The position numbers and the translations under genes are program-made. Source: Acinetobacter sp. ANC 3781 (GTDB lineage: Bacteria; Pseudomonadota; Gammaproteobacteria; Pseudomonadales; Moraxellaceae). Taken from it: a DNA stretch of 39,368 nucleotides. Position 1 is the stretch's first letter, and each line of letters starts with the position of its first letter. Where the stretch lies: NCBI RefSeq assembly GCF_004331285.1, contig NZ_SJOH01000026.1, forward strand, positions 1 to 39,368, in the 5' to 3' direction. The notes beneath the pieces are model-generated. The model ran no database searches, was not told the origin of the DNA, and saw nothing but the letters and a program-made list of their open reading frames with translations. Positions 1 through 8,313 of this stretch are shown piece by piece.

Positions 1-1321
1 GTTTTTGCTGATCTTGACCTTTAAAGTTGAAACGACCGATATAAGCACGTGATGCAATTTCGTAATCGCCTACCTTCAAGATATCGAGACCACCAGAAAT
101 TTCTTCCCAAACGGTTTTATTGTCATCCAAAGTATCACGCAGCTGACCCACGTAAGACACTTTAACGGATTCACCCAAGGTTACTGTACCGGTATCGGGT
201 TGTTGCTCGCCAGTCATCATACGGAACAGTGTAGTTTTACCTGCACCGTTAGGACCCACAATACCCACAATCGCAGTCGGTGGCACAGAGAAGGTTAAGT
301 TCTCATAGAGCAAACGACCATCAAATGATTTGCTAATGCCTTCAACATCTACAACCTTGTTACCTAGGCGTGGACCAGGTGGAATATAGATTTCAGAAGT
401 TTCGTTACGTTGTTGGAACTCACGTGAGTTAAGTTCTTCAAAACGTTCCATACGCGCTTTGTTTTTCTTTTGCTGACCTTTGGCATTTGAACGAACCCAT
501 TCAAGTTCTTTTTTCAATGCTTTGGCAAAAGATTCTTCCTGTTTGTTTTCTTGCTCTAAGCGGGCATTTTTCTGTTCCAACCAAGAAGAATAGTTGCCTT
601 GGTAAGGAATACCATGTCCACGGTCAAGCTCCAGAATCCACTCGGCCACGTTATCCAAGAAATAACGGTCATGCGTAATCGCAACGATGGTACCGGCGAA
701 GTCTTTCAAAAAACGTTCTAACCAAGAGACAGATTCTGCATCCAAATGGTTCGTCGGTTCATCAAGAAGCAACATATCCGGTTTAGATAACAATAAACGA
801 CACAATGCAACACGGCGACGTTCACCACCTGAAAGCAAGTTTACGTCTGCATCCCAAGCTGGAAGGTTCAGTGCTGCTGCAGCCTGATCCATTTGGTTAG
901 TCAGGTTATGCGCATCCCAAGAATGGATAATTGCTTCTAACTTCTCTTGTTCTTTTGCAAGTGCATCGAAGTCAGCATCTTCTGCTGCATATTCAGCAAA
1001 TACTTCATCCAGACGCGCCAAGGCATCTAGGGGTTCACGTAAACCATCTTCAACGTTACCACGAACGTCTTTATTTGGATCTAATGGTGGTTCCTGCTCA
1101 AGATAACCGATTTTAATACCCGGTTGAGCACGTGCTTCACCTGAGAAATCTTTATCTACGCCCGCCATAATACGAAGCAAGGTAGATTTACCTGCACCGT
1201 TTAAACCAAGCACACCAATTTTTGCGCCTGGGAAAAATGATAAAGAGATGTCTTTCAGGATTTCGCGCTTAGGCGGAACCATCTTTGACACACGGTTCAT
1301 CGTGTAAATATATTGGGCCAC
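1..1321 (-). CDS. ettA: Energy-dependent translational throttle protein EttA (ABC-F ATPase), C-terminus outside window
   Basis: ABC-F family ATPase. Family members bind the ribosomal E site and tune the first elongation step according to energy charge. About 440 N-terminal codons are present of a usual ~555, so the end of the second ATPase domain is missing at the window edge. The reverse strand shows first-domain Walker A GLNGAGKST (near 1170-1205), signature LSGGERRR (near 815-838), Walker B/H-switch LLLLDEPTNHLDAES (near 735-780) and second-domain Walker A VGPNGAGKTTLFRM (near 225-265). The linker characteristic of ABC-F proteins lies between the two domains. The start is taken as GTG at 1319-1321, giving MAQYIYTMNRV, the typical EttA N-terminus, preceded by GAGGAG at good distance. 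It is divergent from metY. The reading frame is open throughout what is visible. Confidence 0.93.
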   Translation of the reverse strand, partial: MAQYIYTMNRVSKMVPPKREILKDISLSFFPGAKIGVLGLNGAGKSTLLRIMAGVDKDFSGEARAQPGIKIGYLEQEPPLDPNKDVRGNVEDGLREPLDALARLDEVFAEYAAEDADFDALAKEQEKLEAIIHSWDAHNLTNQMDQAAAALNLPAWDADVNLLSGGERRRVALCRLLLSKPDMLLLDEPTNHLDAESVSWLERFLKDFAGTIVAITHDRYFLDNVAEWILELDRGHGIPYQGNYSSWLEQKNARLEQENKQEESFAKALKKELEWVRSNAKGQQKKNKARMERFEELNSREFQQRNETSEIYIPPGPRLGNKVVDVEGISKSFDGRLLYENLTFSVPPTAIVGIVGPNGAGKTTLFRMMTGEQQPDTGTVTLGESVKVSYVGQLRDTLDDNKTVWEEISGGLDILKVGDYEIASRAYIGRFNFKGQDQQK

Positions 1322-1390
1322 GTAGGACTCCTCTATAGAAAAAACCACATTCGCATAACCATAATATTATGCAAACAAATAATAGCGGGC

Positions 1391-1419
1391 ATTATACGAT
1401 GAAAGTGCCGAAAAAATAA
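1391..1419 (-). promoter_or_regulatory. Possible sigma-70 promoter for ettA
   Basis: On the reverse strand a perfect TATAAT (1391-1396) lies 17 bp from a poor -35 (TTATTT, 1414-1419), about 70 bp upstream of the ettA GTG. A 12-bp palindrome CATAATATTATG (1360-1371) lies between it and the gene and would be in the 5' leader or act as an operator. This rests on the -10 match only. The rest of the 307-bp ettA-metY divergent spacer shows nothing clear. Confidence 0.3.
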
Positions 1420-1628
1420 GGCATAGCTCGCATCTTCAATAGAATGTTACAACTCAGGTCGCGTTTATTTTTTAAACATATTACCCAAACTTAAACTGGT
1501 TCAAGCTGAATTGAAAAATGATCACTGATATGAATATTTAAGATAACAATTTCATTTAAATAGCACTTTGATTTATATATAGAAATGCTAAACTCGATCA
1601 ATATTTAACTCACGAAGATGATGTAAAC

Positions 1629-2906
1629 ATGACCTATAAAGATGAAACCCTGGCCATCCATGCGGGATATAGCCCAGATCCAACCACAAAAGCAGTGGCT
1701 GTACCGATTTATCAAACCACATCTTATGCCTTTGACAATACTCAACATGGGGCCGATTTATTTGATTTAAAGGTTCAGGGCAATATCTACACCCGTATTA
1801 TGAACCCGACTACAGCCGTTTTAGAACAACGTCTGGCAGCACTTGAAGGTGGTATTGGTGCATTGGCCTTGGCATCCGGCATGTCAGCCATTACCTATTC
1901 TATTCAGACCATTGCTGAAGCCGGTGACAATATTGCCTCTGTTTCGACTTTATACGGCGGAACTTATAACTTATTTGCGCATACATTGCCAAAACAAGGC
2001 ATTGAAGTGCGTTTCTTTGATTATCAGAATCCTGAAGCGCTGCGTGGTCTGATTGATGAAAAGACCAAACTGGTGTTTGTGGAATCGATTGGTAATCCAC
2101 TGGGCAATATTATCGATCTGGAAGCGATTTCGAAAATTGCGCATGAATATGGTGTACCCGTTATTGTCGACAACACGGTTGCCACCCCTGCTCTACTGAA
2201 ACCTTTTGAACATGGTGCCGATATTGTGGTGCACTCACTAACCAAATATATTGGCGGTCATGGCAACTCGATTGGTGGCGCCATTGTGGATAGTGGCAAA
2301 TTTCCTTGGGGCAAATATCCTGAACGTTTCAAAGTGCTGAATACACCTGATCCAAGCTATCACGGTGTGAATTATGTGAAAGCTTTAGGTGCAGCCGCTT
2401 ATATCGCGCGTGCACGTGTGGTGCCATTACGCAATACTGGTGCCGCAATTAGCCCTCTCAGTGTATTCCTGATTCTGCAAGGCTTGGAAACTTTAAATTT
2501 ACGTATGGAACGCCATACTGAAAATGCGCAAAAAGTGGCTGAATATTTACAGCAGCATCCAAAAGTAAAATGGGTCAATTATGCTGGCTTAAAAGATCAC
2601 CCACAGCATGCTTTGGCGCAAAAATACGTGAAAGGCAAACCATCTGCGATTCTGTCTTTTGGGGTACAGGATGGGCTTGAAGGTGGAACTCGATTTATTG
2701 ATGCATTGCAACTCTTTACCCGTCTGGTGAATATTGGGGATGCAAAAAGTCTCGCTTGCCACCCTGCCACGACCACCCATCGCCAGCTCAATGAGGAAGA
2801 ATTGAAGTCAGCGGGAGTCAGCACGGACATGGTTCGCTTGTCAGTTGGAATTGAACATATTGATGATTTAATTAATGATTTAGAACAGGCGCTTGCTCAA
2901 GTTTAA
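1629..2906 (+). CDS. metY: O-acetylhomoserine sulfhydrylase (O-acetylhomoserine aminocarboxypropyltransferase)
   Basis: PLP-dependent Cys/Met-metabolism enzyme of 425 aa that makes homocysteine from O-acetylhomoserine and sulfide (direct sulfhydrylation), feeding methionine synthesis in the cytosol. The N-terminus (DETLAIHAGYSPDP), the substrate/PLP-phosphate segment around Y54-R56, the PLP-ring aspartate in VPVIVDNTVATP (D181) and the Schiff-base lysine in HSLTKYIGGHG (K206) are all present. Length and the long middle insertion (roughly 220-260) fit the OAH sulfhydrylase subgroup rather than cystathionine gamma-synthase, which is usually ~390 aa. The gene stands alone with its own terminator. 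The Shine-Dalgarno is weak (AAGATG). No SAM riboswitch is seen upstream. Confidence 0.92.
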   Translation: MTYKDETLAIHAGYSPDPTTKAVAVPIYQTTSYAFDNTQHGADLFDLKVQGNIYTRIMNPTTAVLEQRLAALEGGIGALALASGMSAITYSIQTIAEAGDNIASVSTLYGGTYNLFAHTLPKQGIEVRFFDYQNPEALRGLIDEKTKLVFVESIGNPLGNIIDLEAISKIAHEYGVPVIVDNTVATPALLKPFEHGADIVVHSLTKYIGGHGNSIGGAIVDSGKFPWGKYPERFKVLNTPDPSYHGVNYVKALGAAAYIARARVVPLRNTGAAISPLSVFLILQGLETLNLRMERHTENAQKVAEYLQQHPKVKWVNYAGLKDHPQHALAQKYVKGKPSAILSFGVQDGLEGGTRFIDALQLFTRLVNIGDAKSLACHPATTTHRQLNEEELKSAGVSTDMVRLSVGIEHIDDLINDLEQALAQV

Positions 2907-2930
2907 TTTTTTATAAGCTACTTTAAACTG

Positions 2931-2962
2931 AACCTTCTTCCTCAATGAGAAGAAGGTTTTTA
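2931..2962 (+). terminator. Rho-independent terminator of metY
   Basis: Perfect 10-bp stem AACCTTCTTC / GAAGAAGGTT (2931-2940 and 2949-2958) with an 8-nt loop, followed by a T-rich tail, 25 bp after the metY stop codon. Confidence 0.85.
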
Positions 2963-3219
2963 TTTCTTCAATGGTTTTTGCTTATTTCTCTTTGCTTTTT
3001 TTTGAATTCATGGTAAAAATTAAGTTATAAGAAGAATAAAAATAGAGCAATTACTCTAATTATATTTGTAAATTCAACAACTTATTTATAGATTTTTTTT
3101 TAACTTTGGTTATCATAACCTACACGAGAAGAGCTCAATTCCCCAATATTTTGAGTCAAATAATCAACTAGAAAAAACATAAGTTAGCATTTTGTTCTAT
3201 TTAAATTAGGAAAAACAGC

Positions 3220-4107
3220 GTGAATTCAAGACTAGAGAAACTTTTTCGCAACCGCGTCAACGGCAAAGTGGTTTTAATTACAGGTGCATCCAGTGGTATT
3301 GGCTTAACTGCTGCACATAAACTTGCCGATGCAGGCGCACATGTTTTATTGGTGGCCCGTACCAAAGAAACATTAGATCAAGTTAAACAAGAAATTGAAG
3401 CAAAAGGTGGACAGGCTTCAGTGTTTCCATGTGATTTAAATAACATGGAATCGATTGATGAAGTTTCTAAACAGGTTTTAGAGTCTGTCGATCATATTGA
3501 TATTTTAATTAATAATGCGGGACGTTCTATTCGTCGTGCAGTACACGAATCATCCGATCGTTTTCATGATTTTGAACGTACCATGCAACTGAATTACTTC
3601 GGTGCCATCCGTTTAGTCATGAATATTTTACCACAGATGATGATGCGCCGTGATGGTCATATCATTAACATCAGCTCGATTGGTGTATTGGCCAATGCAA
3701 CACGTTTTTCAGCTTATGTCGCATCTAAAGCTGCACTGGATGCGTTTAGCCGCTGCTTGTCCGCCGAAGTTCATTCGCATAAAATTGCGATTACTTCAGT
3801 TTACATGCCGTTGGTACGCACCCCGATGATTGCACCAACCAAAATTTATAAATATGTACCAACCCTTTCTCCTGAACAGGCAGCAGATCTAATTGCTTAT
3901 GCCATTGTGAAGCGTCCGAAGAAAGTGGCGACTCACTTAGGCCGTTTGGCTTCTATCACCTACTCTATTGCGCCAGATATCAATAATAAATTGATGTCTA
4001 TTGGTTATAACCTGTTCCCAAGCTCTTCAGCTTCGGTCGGTCAACCACAGAAATTGAATTGGGTGCAAAAAGCGTATGCTCGTTTGTTCCCGGGTGAACA
4101 TTGGTAA
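3220..4107 (+). CDS. acr1: Fatty acyl-CoA reductase Acr1 (SDR family)
   Basis: Short-chain dehydrogenase/reductase of 295 aa. The whole sequence, including the N-terminus (MN..LE.LFR..V.GKV) and the C-terminus ARLFPGEHW, matches what I recall of Acr1 from Acinetobacter baylyi, which reduces long-chain acyl-CoA to the fatty aldehyde with NADPH and supplies wax ester synthesis. Seen directly: dinucleotide-binding TGASSGIG (21-28), NNAG (98-101), catalytic S153, and Y166-x3-K170 in AYVASK. The start is GTG at 3220, with TTAGGA 8 nt upstream. The gene is monocistronic, with a terminator directly behind it. A 13-bp palindrome GGTTATCATAACC (3108-3120) in the 253-bp AT-rich upstream spacer could be an operator. 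The SDR assignment is certain; Acr1 identity rests on remembered similarity. Confidence 0.9.
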   Translation: MNSRLEKLFRNRVNGKVVLITGASSGIGLTAAHKLADAGAHVLLVARTKETLDQVKQEIEAKGGQASVFPCDLNNMESIDEVSKQVLESVDHIDILINNAGRSIRRAVHESSDRFHDFERTMQLNYFGAIRLVMNILPQMMMRRDGHIINISSIGVLANATRFSAYVASKAALDAFSRCLSAEVHSHKIAITSVYMPLVRTPMIAPTKIYKYVPTLSPEQAADLIAYAIVKRPKKVATHLGRLASITYSIAPDINNKLMSIGYNLFPSSSASVGQPQKLNWVQKAYARLFPGEHW

Positions 4108-4137
4108 AATCTTTTCATAAGATATTTTCAAATGAAG

Positions 4138-4161
4138 GCCAGTCATGAGACTGGCTTTTTT
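4138..4161 (+). terminator. Rho-independent terminator of acr1
   Basis: 7-bp stem GCCAGTC / GACTGGC (4138-4144 and 4149-4155) with tetraloop ATGA and a run of six T. Confidence 0.88.
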
Positions 4162-4202
4162 ATGTTATAAACACGCATCATTTTTTTGCTTTTAGATTTT
4201 TT

Positions 4203-4517
4203 ATGCGGATTGCTGCTGTTATTTTTCAATATGCCTGTTGTGCTTTTGCCCTGTTTCTTTGCTACCGAATAGTTACTTCTATCCATCAACAAGACTATCA
4301 ATTGATGGATATAGTCAGTGATGTTGGTAGTATTTTAATTTGTATCGATTTGGCTATATTTCTGCATTTCAATAAGTCGATGGCATCGCTAAAAATGAAA
4401 CGTGCATCTCAACAGTCGCCGGTAGAAGTTTCAACATTGGAAAAGGTGAGCCGTAAGTTGGGGCATTTGGGCATTATGCTGATTATTTGTAGCTGGATTG
4501 TGCCAAAGCTTGCATAA
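4203..4517 (+). CDS. Small predicted inner-membrane protein, function unknown
   Basis: 104 aa with three hydrophobic stretches: about 3-23, 39-57 and 88-104. A basic loop lies between the second and third. No family is recognised. No clear Shine-Dalgarno precedes the ATG (upstream is T-rich), which lowers confidence in the start. The gene has its own hairpin terminator immediately after the stop codon and sits between the acr1 terminator and the DUF2806 gene, so it is probably a single transcription unit. The terminator and uninterrupted hydrophobic pattern support a real gene. Confidence 0.6.
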   Translation: MRIAAVIFQYACCAFALFLCYRIVTSIHQQDYQLMDIVSDVGSILICIDLAIFLHFNKSMASLKMKRASQQSPVEVSTLEKVSRKLGHLGIMLIICSWIVPKLA

Positions 4518-4518
4518 A

Positions 4519-4544
4519 AAAACCTCCCACTTGGGAGGTTTTCA
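4519..4544. terminator. Bidirectional hairpin terminator, left of DUF2806 gene
   Basis: Stem AAACCTCCC / GGGAGGTTT with loop ACTT (4520-4541), A-run on the left and T-run on the right, starting 3 bp after the stop at 4517. The same stem recurs at 5571-5598, and a shorter relative occurs at 18726-18752. Confidence 0.85.
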
Positions 4545-4583
4545 ATTATTGTAATATTAATAAGAATCAACATATTGAAAATT

Positions 4584-5570
4584 ATGATAGATCCGATTAC
4601 TACAATAGCTACTGCTGCCGCAACTAAAGGGGCGGCAAAAGGAACAGATAAGCTCATAGATTTATTATTTTCCAAAAAAATTCTTCAGCAAAAGCGCCTT
4701 GAAACTCTTTCTACAACCCAAAATCAAAAAGATGCAGAGCTTATTCAAAATGGTCTTGCTGAATTTAGAGACGGAAAATTTCTTTTAATCGAAGATCAAA
4801 TTGGGAATCCCTCCTCGCCTTTAGGATTAATTCTTGCTCAAAATCATCAAAACCAATCTGAAAACTTAAGTAAATGCTTAAGCAAAGCTTATAAACATTT
4901 ATCTAAAAAAGCTGATGAAGAAATCAATGATGAACAAATCTCAGAAACTTTCTTCAATAAATGGATGAATTATGGGAAAGAGGTTTCTGAAGATGAGTTA
5001 CAAGACTTATGGGGCAGAATTTTAGGTGAAGAAATTACAACACCAAGCTCTATCAATTATTTAGTTTTAAATACATTTTCATTAATCAGTAAAAAGCATC
5101 TGGAAGCTTTTATTGATCTATTACCATTTATTTGCGATGGAAATTTATATTGTAATAATGCTCTATCAGCTGAGGAAAATTACTCTTATGTACCACCTTC
5201 AATTTTATCTGAGTTAATTGACTTAAATATTATTAAAGGTCTACATCCTGGAGATGTTTTTTTCAAAAAAGAACTACATCAAGTCACTTATGGTGATAAA
5301 AGCTTCCCATCAATTTATGTTAATAAAACTAATTTTATAGCTCTCCACCTTAGTGATAACCTTCACGAAATTAAACCTAATTTCTTTTTACTTACCACTA
5401 TTGGACAAAAGCTATTTGAAATTGCTCTGAGTAACTTTGAAATTGAAAATTATTTTTTAAAGCTAATAAATAGTTTTAAACAACTTCCTGAATTTAACTC
5501 TATACAAGCCTTTGAATTAGTATCTTTTATTGACAATAAATGGCAATCTAAACTTATTATTCAAAGATAG
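4584..5570 (+). CDS. DUF2806 domain-containing protein
   Basis: 328 aa from the ATG at 4584; an in-frame TTG at 4575 is the alternative start, and neither has a good Shine-Dalgarno. The middle (about 115-185) carries the signature I associate with DUF2806: an acidic stretch, FNKW (124-127), and LQDLWGRILGEE (139-150) followed by a short helical segment. The N-terminus has an Ala/Gly-rich amphipathic segment (about 5-27). The C-terminal 150 residues are unrecognised. No enzymatic motif is visible and the family has no established function. The gene is distinctly more AT-rich than metY, acr1 or tex, and is bracketed by two near-identical terminators, which suggests it is an acquired single-gene cargo. 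Function is left open. Confidence 0.8.
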   Translation: MIDPITTIATAAATKGAAKGTDKLIDLLFSKKILQQKRLETLSTTQNQKDAELIQNGLAEFRDGKFLLIEDQIGNPSSPLGLILAQNHQNQSENLSKCLSKAYKHLSKKADEEINDEQISETFFNKWMNYGKEVSEDELQDLWGRILGEEITTPSSINYLVLNTFSLISKKHLEAFIDLLPFICDGNLYCNNALSAEENYSYVPPSILSELIDLNIIKGLHPGDVFFKKELHQVTYGDKSFPSIYVNKTNFIALHLSDNLHEIKPNFFLLTTIGQKLFEIALSNFEIENYFLKLINSFKQLPEFNSIQAFELVSFIDNKWQSKLIIQR

Positions 5571-5598
5571 AAAAACCTCCCAAATGGGAGGTTTTTTT
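5571..5598. terminator. Bidirectional hairpin terminator between DUF2806 gene and tex
   Basis: Stem AAAAACCTCCC / GGGAGGTTTTT with loop AAAT and A/T runs on both sides. It serves the convergent DUF2806 gene (+) and tex (-). It is nearly the same sequence as 4519-4544. Confidence 0.9.
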
Positions 5599-5610
5599 AG
5601 TAATTAAAGA

Positions 5611-7977
5611 TTACTTTGAACCTTTAATCCCGGCTTGTAATAACAATGCACCCAAACCACCAATTTTTTGCTCTTGTGGTTTAGCAGCTTGAGGTTTTTT
5701 ATGACCTTGTGGACGGTCGCCTTGAGGACGTGCATTTTGCGGACGCTTCGCTTGTGGCTTGCGTTCACCACGTTGTTCAGTTTGAGCATTTTGCTCACGG
5801 CGTGGCTGACGTGGCGCTTTAGCGGGTGCTTCAGAACCTTCAGGACGCATAGACAAGTTCACACGGTTACGCTCAGCATCCACTTGTAATACACGTACTT
5901 GAACGATTTGACCCGGCTTCACCACTTTGTGTGGATCTGACACAAACTCATTCGCCAGTTCAGAAATATGTACCAAGCCGTCTTGATGTACGCCGACATC
6001 TACGAATGCACCAAAATTGGTGACATTGGTGATCACGCCTTCAAGTTGCATGCCGTCAGTCAATTGCGATACTTCGGTAATATCTTCACGGAACTTCGCA
6101 GTACGGAATTCTGGACGTGGATCACGACCGGGTTTTTCCAGTTCGCTCAGTACGTCTTGAATCGTTGGCAGACCAAATTTTTCATCCGCAAAAGCTTCAG
6201 CATTTACTTGGCGAATAATTTCTGAATTACCAATAATATCTTTTACAGTGGTTGCTTTTGCTTCAACAATTTTGCTCACCAAAGCGTAACTTTCAGGGTG
6301 AACCGCAGATGCATCCAATGGTTCAGAGCCATTTTGAATACGCAAGAAACCAGCTGCCTGTTCAAAAGTACGCTCACCTAAACGAGGTACATTTTTCAAG
6401 GCTTGACGGTTGTCAAAACGACCATTTTCTTTACGATATTCAAAAATTTGTTGTGCAATCGATTTATTCAAACCTGCGATATACGAAAGAATTGCAGGAG
6501 ATGCTGTATTTACATCCACACCAACCGAGTTCACACAGTCTTCAACCACAGCTTCAAGGGTTTTCGCCAAGCCTGTTTGGTTTACGTCATGTTGATATTG
6601 ACCTACACCAATCGATTTCGGATCAATTTTTACCAGTTCCGCCAATGGATCTTGTAAACGACGGGCAATGGATACTGCACCACGAATTGAAACGTCTAGC
6701 TCTGGAAGCTCTTGTGATGCCAATTCAGACGCTGAATAAACCGATGCACCCGCTTCCGATACTGAAACGCGAGTAAGATTCAAGTCTGCATTTGCAGCCA
6801 TCATTTCCGCAACAACCGCTTCAGTTTCACGGCTTGCTGTGCCATTACCAATCGCGATTAAATCGACATTGAATTCACGGCACAGACGTGCAAGTTCAGC
6901 AATTGAACCTTCTTTGTCTTCTTTTGGCGCAAATGGGTAAATCGTACTGTGGGCAACGACATCACCTGAAGCATTGACTACAGCCAATTTCACGCCAGTA
7001 CGGATACCTGGGTCAACGCCCAAAGTGGTACGCGCGCCTGCAGGTGCAGAAAGCAATAAGTGACGTAAGTTTTCAGCAAATACATCCATTGCCTCGCTTT
7101 CAGCGGCAAGACGTTTTTCAGTCAACAATGAATGTTCAATTTGTGGACGAATTTTACCTAACCAGAACAGCTTAGCAGTCTGTTTCAAGTAATCTGCACG
7201 CGCTTGTGGTTGAACCGAATCAAGATTGTATTCGGTTTCAATACGCGCCAAGAGTGCATCATCTTCACCATCCACCTTTAAGCCCAATACGTTTTCTTGA
7301 CGGCCACGTAACATTGCAAGCAAGCGGTGTGAAGGGACTTTATTGAAGTTTTCAGAGAAATCGAAGTAATCGCGGAATTTCTTACCGACTTCTTTTTTCT
7401 CTTCACTTGCCACTGCGCTTTTTAAAACAGCAGTTTTCGCAAAGCTCGCTTTTAATTCTGTAGTCAAAGCAATGTTTTGCGCCCAGTCATCAATCAGAAT
7501 GTGCTGGATCGCATCAAGCTGACTTTCTACATCTGGATAATCTTCATGACTAAAGCCAGCTAAAGCTTCAGTCGGATCAACTTGCTCTGTAAAGATTTTT
7601 TCCGCGATTGGACCCAAGCCTGCTTCTTTGGCTTTAAATGATTTGCTGGTACGTTTTGGGCGGTACGGCGCGTAAAGCTCTTCTAAAGCATTCTTGGTTT
7701 CAGCAGCGTTGACGCGATTCAATAAATCATCTGACAATTTATTTTGTTCTTTCAGAGATTCAATCACCTTTTCACGGCGCTCAAATAAATCGCGCAGATA
7801 TGATAAACGCGTGTCGAGTTGGCGTAACTGCGTATCGTCTAAGCCCTGAGTTACTTCTTTACGGTAACGTGCAATAAAAGGAACGCTTGCACCCTCATCA
7901 ATTAGCTTGATGGCAGCTTCTACTTGATTTGGACGTACGGCAATTTCTTTTGCTAACTGCTGAACTAAGTCAGTCAT
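5611..7977 (-). CDS. tex: Tex family RNA-binding transcription accessory protein
   Basis: 788 aa, the usual Tex length. Order of domains: helical Tex N-region (1-~300), YqgF/RNase H-like fold starting at TTLGVDPGIRTG (~320-450), helix-hairpin-helix region (NTASPAILSYIAGL, ~490-570), and S1 RNA-binding domain (LEGVITNVTNFGAFVDVG, ~645-715). Tex binds nucleic acid and RNA polymerase and influences transcription and stress tolerance. The start is set at the ATG at 7975-7977, giving MTDLVQQLAKEI with GGGA upstream; an upstream in-frame GTG at 7992 lacks a ribosome site. The last ~75 residues form a Pro/Gln/Arg/Lys-rich disordered tail ending in a hydrophobic patch (GGLGALLLQAG). Confidence 0.94.
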   Translation of the reverse strand: MTDLVQQLAKEIAVRPNQVEAAIKLIDEGASVPFIARYRKEVTQGLDDTQLRQLDTRLSYLRDLFERREKVIESLKEQNKLSDDLLNRVNAAETKNALEELYAPYRPKRTSKSFKAKEAGLGPIAEKIFTEQVDPTEALAGFSHEDYPDVESQLDAIQHILIDDWAQNIALTTELKASFAKTAVLKSAVASEEKKEVGKKFRDYFDFSENFNKVPSHRLLAMLRGRQENVLGLKVDGEDDALLARIETEYNLDSVQPQARADYLKQTAKLFWLGKIRPQIEHSLLTEKRLAAESEAMDVFAENLRHLLLSAPAGARTTLGVDPGIRTGVKLAVVNASGDVVAHSTIYPFAPKEDKEGSIAELARLCREFNVDLIAIGNGTASRETEAVVAEMMAANADLNLTRVSVSEAGASVYSASELASQELPELDVSIRGAVSIARRLQDPLAELVKIDPKSIGVGQYQHDVNQTGLAKTLEAVVEDCVNSVGVDVNTASPAILSYIAGLNKSIAQQIFEYRKENGRFDNRQALKNVPRLGERTFEQAAGFLRIQNGSEPLDASAVHPESYALVSKIVEAKATTVKDIIGNSEIIRQVNAEAFADEKFGLPTIQDVLSELEKPGRDPRPEFRTAKFREDITEVSQLTDGMQLEGVITNVTNFGAFVDVGVHQDGLVHISELANEFVSDPHKVVKPGQIVQVRVLQVDAERNRVNLSMRPEGSEAPAKAPRQPRREQNAQTEQRGERKPQAKRPQNARPQGDRPQGHKKPQAAKPQEQKIGGLGALLLQAGIKGSK

Positions 7978-8313
7978 CGTGTTTGATCCCACAAGGATAA
8001 GTACTAAATGGCATGATTATAAAGACCAAGACCATAAAATCCACAATTGTTTTTATTAAATTTATAAGTGGTCAATATTGCCAATCAATGTGACTTTTAT
8101 AATTGCCTACAAAATTAATTGATAAGTAGATTTTTAATCTGAATATTCAGCAAGATCAACTACAATTTAGATGTATACATTTGGTATCTATGTCTTGATT
8201 TTACCTGCTATATTTGTTGCTTTAGAGCATAGTAAACAGATACAAATGAATCGTATACTCAAGACTATCCGAACTTTTGTTTACGATGACAATAAAGAAT
8301 AAAGGAGCACATC
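7978..8313. other. Divergent tex-ompR spacer (336 bp)
   Basis: AT-rich divergent promoter region with no gene. It contains GTATACAT (8173-8180), and TAGAGCAT followed directly by AGTAAACAGATA (8223-8242). GTATACAT and AGTAAACAGATA recur with almost the same spacing between ompR and envZ (9133-9140 and 9193-9204). The ompR ribosome site AAAGGAG is at about 8301-8307. I could not assign a confident promoter. Confidence 0.5.

Noticed and set aside
6252..6776. 174-aa open frame antisense to tex
   Set aside because: Shadow of the tex coding frame; composition (His/Gln/Leu-rich) reflects the opposite strand and no family fits.
7978..7992. GTG start for tex five codons upstream
   Set aside because: No ribosome site before it, whereas the ATG at 7977 has GGGA at suitable distance and gives the usual Tex N-terminus.
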